DNA of 64,000 nt, taken from contig OZ017768.1 of the NCBI GenBank assembly GCA_963969345.1, positions 4,240,718 through 4,304,717 of the forward strand, read 5' to 3'. The stretch's first letter is position 1; each line of letters opens with the position of its first letter. This document shows, piece after piece, positions 55,762 to 64,000 of this stretch. The notes under the pieces are model-generated. The model searched no databases. It saw nothing but the letters and a program-made list of their open reading frames with translations, and had not been told where the DNA came from. The translations under genes were made by a program, and so were the position numbers. This stretch comes from Turbatrix aceti. Its lineage: Eukaryota > Nematoda > Chromadorea > Rhabditida > Panagrolaimidae.

Positions 55762-55984
55762 TCAGGTAGGCACAGCAGTGCGGGCCGATTTGGGTGAGCG
55801 ACGATTGGAAGCACGGCCGGATAGCGAACCCTTGGAGCTGGAGGTGCCGCCACCACCACCGCTAACATCGGGCATGTTGCTAAAAAAAGAAACAAAACAA
55901 ACGTAATGCACCGGCGAGAGAGATGATGCAAACTCACCGGTAGATTTCGTAGATGACGAGACCCAGGATCAGAGACTGCAGCAT
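55762..55984 (-). CDS. 54-residue membrane or signal-anchored peptide
   Basis: Minus-strand exons 55984-55938 and 55879-55762, with a 58-base intron (GTGAGT donor, TTTTTTTAG acceptor), join in phase 2 to give 54 residues. MLQSLILGLVIYEIYR is one short hydrophobic segment, followed by NMPDVSGGGGG and a basic Ser/Arg-rich tail (SGRASNRRSPKSARTAVPT). It is too short for ordinary frame searches, but the splice signals, phase and a minus-strand TATAAAA at 56068-56075, about 85 bases upstream, support it. It is tail-to-tail with the chitin-binding gene, 154 bases apart. The function is unknown; a micropeptide inserted in a membrane is inferred. Confidence 0.6.
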
Positions 55985-56551
55985 GACGGGGGAATAGTTA
56001 GCTCAGCTAGGGGACGGACGATCGAGTAAGACAGCAGCGTGATGACGCAAGAATGCTCAGGAGTGGCATTTTTATACCCCCTTAATCGTGGAATCATGCA
56101 AATTTTATTTTTCTGTTAAAAAAGACACAAAGGACGGCAACTGTTAAGATACACTACAGAAAATGTTCCAATCAGTTTAAAAAACAGGCTGGGGTGCATC
56201 TGGGTATTTTGTCATCGCCCCCGGGCCTGGCTGGACTCGGCCTAGGAGAACTTAGTCTTCAGTCTTTCGCTTGCTAGCACGAAGTACATTTAGTATACAT
56301 GCAACAGGTGTTGTTTATCGCGATGACCGCATTGAATCCAGGAAAAATCGGATAAACAAAGTGCGAGTGTTTTGCCGGGTGCTTTGCCGGCAGATAACAG
56401 ACGAGGAGACGAGGACACCCCGCCCGCTTCGTTTCTCCGTCTCCGCCATCTGGTCCGGGTACATAACCCCCGCTGCAGAACGCCTAAGGCAGCATTTGTG
56501 CTGCTCAAAACTTGAGCTAGCTGCTGTCAATCCTTCCTAGTCTCGTCTAAC
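55985..56551. other. Divergent promoter region
   Basis: Between the 54-residue gene (minus) and gelsolin (plus). The minus-strand TATAAAA lies at 56068-56075, and TTCCTAG lies 12 bases before the gelsolin ATG. No gene is seen. Confidence 0.4.
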
Positions 56552-58381
56552 ATGGCTGATCCAAAGTTCCAGAATGCAGGCCGTACGCCTGGACTCCAAG
56601 TTTGGCGTATCACCGTGAGTTGAACATCAAAAAATTTTTAAAAAGCGCAAAATTTTTTTTCTTTTCAGGACTTCAACGTTGAAGAAGTTCCCAAAGAACA
56701 ACACGGCCAGTTCTACGAAGGCGATTCGTACATTGTCCTCAACGTAGGTTTTTTTTTGTAAATTTTTGCAAATCCTGAAAAAAATTTTTAGACAAAACCG
56801 GGCAATGAATGGCACATTCACCTGTGGCTCGGCAAAGGTTCCTCTCCCGAAGAGACCGCCACCGGTGCTCTGAAAGTCGCGGACCTCACGCGGGCTCTCG
56901 GCGCTCCCAATGTCGTTCAGTACCGTGAAGTGAGTCAAAATTTTGTAAAATCAGCGGTTTCAACCAAAAAAACGTTTTTTTCAGATCCAAAACCACGAAA
57001 GCGCAGAGTTTTCGTCCTATTTCAAATCTGGTGTTACGTAAGTGATTTTGTTTACTATTTACTAGCCCGGGAAAAATCGAGAATGAATTGGAACGAAAAA
57101 TGCCCTAACAAAAAAAATATTACGAGCAGGCAATTCGGAGAGAAATATGAGAAAAAAACGAGAAAAACGAGCAAAACAACAGGTGGCGCATTTCAGGTAC
57201 CTCTCGGGCCACAGCCAGCCGGCGGGAACTCCCTTCCAGCCGCGGCTGCTCCAGAGCAAGGGCAAGCGCAACGTCCGCTGCACCCAGGTCAAGCTGGTTA
57301 AGGAATCCCTCAACCTCGGCGACGTCTTTATCCTCGATCTCGGAAATGAGATCTACGTCTGGACACCGCCTGACAGCGGTCGTCTCGAGCGTATCAAGGG
57401 CATGCAGCACGCCAAGGCCATCCGGGATTCCGAACGAGGTGGTAAGGCTACGATCATTGTCCTCGACAACGATTGGAACACAAATACCAATTTTTGGTCG
57501 CATTTTGGCGGAAAACAGAATGTCAATCTCATCAAGACGGCCCATGGCGGAGAGCAGGATGAGGGATATTGGCAGGACAAGGCCCATGAAATCACGCTCT
57601 ACCAGAGTAGCGACGCTTCTGGCAAGCTGGATGTCACCAAGGTGGGAACTGGCGCGCCTGACGCGAAGAATCTCAATACCAATGACGCTTACATCCTCGA
57701 CGCCGGACGGGGCGGAATCTTCGTCTGGTTCGGCAAGGGAGGAAACCCCACCGAGCGTGCCAAGGCCGTCGATTGGGCGCGCATCTTCATCGAGCGCCAC
57801 GCCCGACCCGCCTGGACCCAGGTAGTTACCGTGCTCGAAGGCTCCGAGCCGGCATCTTTCACCCAGTGGTTCGGAAACTGGGACACTGCCCGCAAACCTG
57901 TTCAGCACAAGCCCCGCCTCTACCAGGTGAGTAAAACCTATAAAACCCAAAAAAAAATTTTTTTTTGCCAATTTTCAGGTGTCCAACGAATCCGGCAAAC
58001 TCCAGGTCGAAGAAATCGTCGACTTCTACCAGGAAGACCTCGACGGCGACGATGTCGTCATCCTCGACAACTTCAACACCATCTACGTCTGGGTCGGTGC
58101 TGGAGCGAACAAGGAGGAAAAAGAGCACGCCGAAGCCACGGCGAAGAACTTCCTCGCGAGCGGCGGAGTGCCGCGGCACAAGACCGCTGCCATCGAAAAG
58201 GTTTTCCAGGGCAAAGAACCTCCGACGTTCAAGAAAGCGTTCCCAGCGTGGGATGACAAGCTCTTCGAGGGGGTGAGTGCCTGAAATTTTTTAAAATTAC
58301 CTAAACTCACCAATCACACGCACGCATGGTTTTCAGCAACAACGCAGCGCCGAAAACGTTCGCAAGATCCTCTTCGGTTAA
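56552..58381 (+). CDS. Four-repeat gelsolin-like actin-binding protein
   Basis: Seven exons, 56552-56614, 56669-56743, 56792-56929, 56985-57037, 57197-57926, 57979-58272 and 58337-58381, join in consistent phases to 465 residues. Four gelsolin repeats are visible. The first has [31 protein letters not shown] and a YFKSGVTYLSG segment. The others start near [35 protein letters not shown] ([20 protein letters not shown]) and [15 protein letters not shown] ([19 protein letters not shown]). Vertebrate gelsolin has six repeats and CapG three; four is the number in C. elegans GSNL-1. It would sever or cap actin filaments in a calcium-dependent way in the cytosol. There is no signal peptide. AATAAA lies at 58492. 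Confidence 0.9.
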
Positions 58382-58971
58382 AAAAAACTGTCGATTGATC
58401 GCGCATTGCACGCCGAACTGCCGCGTCAACATGTTTATTTTAATTTCATCATTTCGCTGATCGTACATAAATAATGAATGACTCGTAAACAAATAAAGGA
58501 CGGCATTTGAACGGGCATGGATTGGAAAAAAATGAAAAACAGTCAGAATGAAAAGAAAAAAAACACTTCTCGTGGCCTTTTCTGCGCGCGCGCAAGAAGA
58601 AAAACATGCTCATCAGAAAAAAATTTTCTTGGTATTTCGTTTTCTTTTTCTTTTTCTTTTTTACAGTTCAGTTCGTCTCGTCCGTTCTTTTTCAAAAAAA
58701 GAATTCATCGTCTCATCTGCATTTACTTTTTTTACACCCTGTTATTTATTTTTTTGTAACGACCGCGATTGCGATTGCCGTGCACTTTTTTACACTAACT
58801 AACTAACTTTTTTGATTCTCGATTCTCGATTCCCGGTTGATTGTTTTTCATTTTTTATTCATTCATTCATTCGCTGTCCTGTCGATTTTTTACGACAGTG
58901 ATGAACATAGAGAAAACAATTTTTGTGTAACAACTGATTTTTTTTCCGAGCTCCGGCTCTTTTTTGCCGGA
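58382..58971. other. 3' flanks of gelsolin and sds22 genes
   Basis: AATAAA at 58492-58497 (plus) and TTTATT at 58854-58859 (minus AATAAA) mark the two ends of this tail-to-tail pair. No gene lies between them. Confidence 0.55.
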
Positions 58972-60326
58972 TTAAGTCCATTCTTCGCCTTCGGGGACTG
59001 ATTGCCAGGGATCTCCGGGTATCCACCAGACAGGATAACTGTCGAGGACCTTGAGACGCGGGAGAACGTCGATCACTTCGTTTCTGTAGTTGGGCCGCTT
59101 CGCGAATTCGGTGCCCTCGATGACGAGGTGACGCAGGTTGGACAGGTTGCCGAGTTTTTCTTGTAAGATCTTTGGCGTCAAATTCTGAAAAACTTGAACA
59201 TCGTCTATTTTTTTTGCAATTTTTTTGCGTTTCACCTTAATTTTCCTCATCCATAACGACTGGAGCTCTTTGAGGCTCTGCACGCCGTCGAGGTCGTCGA
59301 TGATGTTGTCATTGACGTCGAGCACCTCCAGCTGCTTCAGGGCGTCGAGGTTTTCGATGCGGCGGATGCCATTTTGCGCGACAGAGAGCGTTTTGAGCTG
59401 GGTCAGGGATTGCAGGTCTGAAAAAAGGTGTTTTCATGTTTTTTCTCATTTTTGATTGTAAAATGCTCACTTTCGATTTTGGTGATTCCGTTTGCAGGGA
59501 CGTGGAGAGCCTCCAGCGTGGCTTCCAGGGGTTCTAGGTTTTCGAGGCGTCTGATATGGTTGGCGCCGATGTGGAGCTCTTTGAGACGAATCAGGCCAGC
59601 TAGGTTTTCGATTTTGGAGATTCGGTTGTCGCCGATTTCGAGGATTCGCAGGTTTTTCAGCTGAAAAATTTGCAATCGAGCTAGAGATTTTGGGTCGGGT
59701 TTTGCGAATTTTTAGATTCGAAAACCCAAAAAAAAGTCCAAATAGTCAAAAAAACAGATAAGTACTATTAAAAATACCAAATTTAAAATTTGCAACTGTT
59801 TAAAAAACTTTGAATCGGTTAACTCGAAAATTTCGGATCAGAGATTGGATTTTGATCGGGTACCCCAAAAAATTTCCAAACCCGACAACACTGAAAATAA
59901 GCTCACCTTATCCAAATTTTCGAGCTTGGTGATTTTATTATGACAAATGTAGAGTTTCCTGAGCTCGCCAAGTCTGTCGAGATTCTCAAGTTTTGTAATG
60001 CGGTTGAAGCTGAGATCGAGTTCTTTGAGATTCCGGAGTCGGTTCAGGCCTTCTATCTTAGATATCTGAAAATCTTTGCGTTTGATTTTTATCCGAGTTT
60101 TGAGTGCTCCGGCCGGCACCCATACCTGATTGTCGTAAAGATTCAACTCAACAAGAGTGCTTCCAAAGTCATCGAGTCCCTGAATGATTGTGAGACGGTT
60201 CCAGCGGAGGTTAAGGCGCTCGACGTGCGTCAGAAATCCGAGGTCTTTCATCGAATTAAGGCGCTGCCGAATCAAGTCGACATGCCGGGCATCTTCGTCG
60301 ATTTCGATCACCGTTGATGTTGTCAT
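58972..60326 (-). CDS. PPP1R7: Protein phosphatase 1 regulatory subunit 7 (sds22), leucine-rich repeat protein
   Basis: Minus-strand exons 60326-60126, 60065-59907, 59660-59471, 59417-59236 and 59184-58972 (phases 0, 0, 1, 0) encode 314 residues, against about 360 in mammals. About ten 22-residue leucine-rich repeats of the sds22 type are visible, for example VERLNLRWNRLTIIQGLDD, LKELDLSFNRITKLENLDRL, LRILEIGDNRISKIENLAGL and LKTLSVAQNGIRRIENLDAL. A C-terminal cap follows (KRPNYRNEVIDVLPRLKVLD). Sds22 binds the PP1 catalytic subunit and controls its activity in mitosis and cell polarity. The exon 4-5 junction replaces the usual WMNDN with WMRKIK-NLT, so one short cassette may be mis-joined there. 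Confidence 0.88.
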
Positions 60327-61761
60327 CACGACTTTTCTTTGCTACGACGACTTTTTTTTCGACTGTTCCCGCATCTTTGCAGCTTTCCTCCTTGATTTCT
60401 CTCAATTTGCATTTCAGTCTCTCCAGAAAAAAATTTTTCTGTTTCTAAAACCGAATTTGAGAAAGTGAAAAAGTGGTGTCTGGCAGGCCATTGTTATTGG
60501 ATTGTTGGTAAAAATGACAACAAAAGCAGACGCCTGACGTCAAAAACTGTCAAAAGAAAGTACATACAACTATTATACTCATTTTTTGCCTGCCTTTACT
60601 CATTTTTCGCTGCGCAGGTCAAAGTTTGTTCTTTCCCGAAATAAACGGGGGTTTTTTGTGTTGACTGACACCGGATAGGATAACTTTTCACTTTTTTCCT
60701 TATCCCCGGCGGAGAGACGGGCTTCCGGGGTTTTTTGCAATTGTCTTCTTGCGCGTGAATCACTTTGGAAATAAATACATAGAGCCAGTCGGGGGGCTTG
60801 AAGAGGCCGTTGTTGCGTTGTTCAACGACCCCGCTCTGCCGCAGGATCGGACGGAGCAGCACGGCGCCTGAACTCACCGGGGGAGGATTTTGAGAGCAAT
60901 GTCCTGGGACACGGGAAGTACGCGTGGATGAACAGGAGCCCCGGCGATGACGCAAATTTGTTCGTTAGACCCCACGTAAAAAAGTAAATACATACACATA
61001 CATTCAATCATTTTTTGAGTGAGTTTTGAAGTCGAAGAAAAAGTTCTTAGGTTTTTTTGTGCTTTTGTACTACAAAAGCACTCAAGACTAAAATTTTGAT
61101 ATCTCGCTGATCGGGCCTGGCCCGGCGAGAGATCATCCATCCATCGTTATCAAAGACCACTTTGAGACCATTTTTTTTTTGACATTTTTTGTCGCCTATG
61201 TATAAGCACTGCCAAGTCAGCGGGGCGCATTCCTCGCTTGCTTCCCTGTGTTTAACGTCGTTGCTTTTGTCTTCATCGTCGTCTTCGTCTTCGTCGCCGC
61301 TTCGGCGGTGGTGGTGGCGGAAGGAGATCAAGTTGGACTAGTTGCGCAGGAGGTATGTAAGCCTCACTCAGTTTTAGGCCGCAATCGGATGGGTAATCCC
61401 TTGTAACAACATCAAGTTAAATATTTAGTAGCTTGAAACTTTCGACCCCAGAAAATTCTGGGGTCTACGGTATTTTCTTTCTTTCCCCGCACAAACGTTG
61501 ATGCGAAATTTGTTTTCATAAAGCCAAGAATGTTGTGGCGCTCGCTCTGCCGAGCGATGGCCTGTGGATTTGGTCGCCGTGATCTATCCTGGGCCTGGAC
61601 AGGGCGTGTTTTTCGTGCTGCCGATGATTTTTCTTCCTGTGTCGGTCTGACGGGCGGGTCTATATTTTTTTTTGTACAAAAAGTGGCGTTTTTAAAGTGG
61701 TCGCTTTTTATGCATCGGCGACGACGGCTGCGCTGCGGCCGAGGCCAAGGCCGAGGCGCCG
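60327..61761. other. Intergenic
   Basis: No gene is firmly seen. Minus-strand frames at 60596-61140 and 61047-61331 have splice-like signals, but neither a credible start nor a family, so they are not called. Confidence 0.4.
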
Positions 61762-62084
61762 ATGCTAACACAACAGCCAACATTTTGGGCAGAGTTGTTC
61801 AATTCGACAATTTTCAGCGCTCGCTCTGCTCACGCTCTTTGAGCAATTCAATTTTTCGTGCTCGCTCTGCTCACGCTCTTTGAGTTCCCAAATTTTTCGC
61901 GCTCGCTCCGCTCGCGCTCTTTGAGTTCCCAAATTTTTCGCGCTCGCTCCGCTCGCGCTCTTTGAGTTCTCCAATTTTTCTCGCTCGCTCTGCTCGCGCT
62001 CGTGAGCTGAGCAGGAGTGAGCAGTGAGCAGGAGCAATTTGGTGAGCATCGAACAACTCTGATTTTGGGTGTTGTGTTAGCATA
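61762..62084. mobile_element. Small TIR element with internal tandem repeat
   Basis: ATGCTAACACAACA at the left end is mirrored by TGTTGTGTTAGCAT at the right end, and similarity continues inward to AGAGTTGTTC on both sides, giving inverted repeats of about 36-40 bases. The 320-base element has no coding capacity. Target-site duplication is not clear. Confidence 0.55.
61818..62004. repeat. 41-base tandem repeat, about five copies
   Basis: Units of CGCTCGCTCYGCTCRCGCTC followed by TTTGAG and an AATTTTTCG tail, inside the TIR element; the two central copies are nearly identical. Confidence 0.8.
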
Positions 62085-63710
62085 TGAATTGAGAGCTCGC
62101 GTGTCTGGGACCTTTTTAGCCGTTGTGTCATTCGCGGCGCTAGGCTAAACACTCGGTGGTTGGCTGGCTCTTCTGCCGTTAAGCCAAATTCCCAAATAAA
62201 TTCAAACAGGGTGCGAATGCCTAATTTTTTCCCCTTCCCTTTCTTTTCCCTGATGACCATCGCGCCAAGCTGAGCTCCCTCCCTCCCTGAATTCTTCCAT
62301 GATCACTCGGGTTGTGACGTAGTGATCTGTTGTTTTTACGACTGCTCACTCTTTTCCGAGTGATAAGGTCGGGCCGGAAGCCCTTCGCCGTGTTTTCATG
62401 CTTCATGCTTCATCGATAACCCAAAAATTGTCCTGCATTATGCTACAATTCTTTATAGGTTGAATTTGTTGTCTGTTGTCTTGATTGATTTCTGAGTTGT
62501 CCGGAGAGAGGACTGTGATCCTCATCGCTCCTCTGCTGTCGCCCGGATGCTCGCTCGCTCACTCACATCAGATCGCCGCGCCTCCTGGCTTGGGCGGCGG
62601 GAACAAAGACGCCCTTTTACCTTTTACCTGCGATCCTCCGTGTTATACGACGTGGGAACGCAATTCGCAATACAAATAGAGATTTTTGAGTGCAAGACGC
62701 TTCATTGTTTTTTTCAGTCTTTTGAAACTCTTTCCAAGTCTCTTGGTTGCCCGGGTACCGGGCGCTTACGTGCAGAGGATGAGCTAGGTAGACTTCGAGA
62801 TCGAACCTTGTTTTGATCTCTTTGCAAGGTCTGCAGACGTCTGACGTAGTCAAAGAGCCCGGATAATTTTTTTTGTTGTTGTCTTTCTTCGAAGAGCACC
62901 AAAAACTCAATGATTGTCAATTTAGAATCAATTTACAACCGGAAAGCAATCATTTGAGGTGAGGGTGCTTTGCGCCAAAATTTATCAGTGATAAATCAGC
63001 GCACCCGTTATCATTGGCTCCAGCGGGGGCTACCCGTCTTCTTCCAGTCAAGGAAAGCGTAAAAAAGTCACGATTTTTTGTGTTTGCTTTGCCGGGATTT
63101 AAAGTCACTTTCTGGGCGCAAACAATTCAATTCCTCAGTCAGTGGGGGTTCTGACGTTTATTCTAAATATCTATATATCCCGTGTATCCATGAAGATGTC
63201 ATAACGACCGTCTTTGGCACGCAAGTTACCGTGTCGTGTTCGTTATTTCGTTCGTTGTATTTATTCGACGGTGAATTATTCATACATAACAGTCATTGCC
63301 GGGCGTAATCCCGATGCCTTCGTTGCGGCATTTATCTTTCCTCGTTCTCCTGTCCCCTGTGACCTGCAACGGCCTTTTTTTCGGGGGGAAGAAGAGGCTT
63401 CGGCGTGTTAGAATTACGCGGAGAGCAAACAGTGGACCCGGGCCGCGACCATGGCCGCGGCCGTGCCTATCCTGTCGGGCGTCTGTTGGGCAGTATCTGT
63501 TTTCACGGATGTACCGGGACTGACTGACTTTTCTGTTTGACGTGATAAACCTGATAGGCACGTGTTGCGCCAGGTGACGTGAGTCAAAATCGCCCGGCTT
63601 TCCAAAGATTTATTAATTTGCTCGCAGATGAATGATCTTTGCCGAGTCGGGATTGGTTTTGTTTATCTTGTGCGACGCCGGCTCAGAAGCAGTGTTCCGT
63701 TCTGGCCAAA
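62085..63710. other. Intergenic
   Basis: Nothing recognisable; no gene supported on either strand. Confidence 0.4.
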
Positions 63711-64000
63711 ATCGACTCTCGACTCTCGACTCTGACTCAGAGTCGAGAGTCGAAAGAGTCGACTCTTTCGACTCCAACTCCCAGAATCGACTCTTTGACT
63801 CCGAGTTAAAATAGGTTCACAAAAAATGCATCAATAAACGCCTAAAACTGCGTGCTTTCATCTTTAACGAGTTTTTATTTTACAAAATCAAACATTTGGC
63901 ATCAAAAATGGCTATAAAAGTGTATTTTTTTCAAAAAATTTTCATCAAAGAGTCGACTCCAAAGAGTCAAAAGGTCATTTTGTAAAAATCGACTCTCGAC
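63711..64000. repeat. Foldback sequence rich in GACTC/GAGTC, truncated by window end
   Basis: A 28-base perfect palindrome centred at 63760-63761 contains CGAAAGAGTCGACTCTTTCG. It is flanked by repeated TCGACTC units, which return at 63951-64000 after a non-repetitive middle. This looks like a foldback MITE or satellite-like end, continuing beyond the window. Confidence 0.55.

Noticed and set aside
60596..61331. Possible minus-strand gene with exon ending ALKILPR
   Set aside because: A donor-like CCCCGGTGAG is present, but no credible first exon, no conserved domain and a weak downstream exon.

Overview
The window is nuclear DNA of a small invertebrate animal. Most introns are 45-70 bases long and T-rich and end in TTTTCAG or TTTTAG, exons are GC-rich with C favoured at third positions, and the non-coding DNA is full of poly-A and poly-T runs. 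The extended TTTTCAG acceptor, acceptor-like sites a few bases before many start codons (as left by spliced-leader trans-splicing) and a four-repeat gelsolin like that of Caenorhabditis elegans all point to a nematode. Another ecdysozoan such as a tardigrade is not excluded. No tRNA, rRNA or CRISPR array was seen. Exon joins below were made by hand from splice signals, reading phase and protein-family resemblance.

Layout. 1.8-9.5 kb: small membrane-protein genes, several with one C-terminal membrane segment and some with PPxY-type motifs, then a four-pass protein on the minus strand. 11.4-14.1 kb: a UDP-N-acetylglucosamine pyrophosphorylase gene preceded by broken copies of its own last exon. 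14.16-15.03 kb: a NOT-box (CCR4-NOT) subunit on the minus strand, only 109 bases from the pyrophosphorylase stop codon. 15.5-23.1 kb: a doubtful small secreted protein over an E-box cluster, a MARVEL-like protein, another four-pass protein, a hAT-like MITE and a further tail-anchored protein. 23.6-34.5 kb, all minus strand: a secreted Ser/Gly-rich protein, an hnRNP L homologue with four RRMs and an RGG stretch, and an insulin-receptor-substrate homologue with PH and PTB domains.

34.5-54 kb is almost gene-free. It is strongly A/C-rich on the plus strand, carries microsatellites and a solo-LTR-like sequence, and contains a complete 3.27-kb LTR retrotransposon (42653-45923) that encodes only a Bel/Pao-type Gag. 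54.2-60.3 kb is dense again: a secreted chitin-binding plus LDL-receptor-A protein, a 54-residue membrane peptide gene, a four-repeat gelsolin, and the protein phosphatase 1 regulator sds22. 60.3-64 kb holds a TIR element with an internal 41-base tandem repeat and a foldback sequence that runs off the end.

The conserved genes are housekeeping or signalling genes (chitin precursor synthesis, mRNA decay, splicing, insulin signalling, actin, PP1 regulation) and show no operon-like logic. The unusual material is the lineage-specific cluster of small tail-anchored proteins with its own TATA promoters, the Gag-only retrotransposon with an intron-like cassette present three times, and the scrambled exon copies upstream of the pyrophosphorylase.
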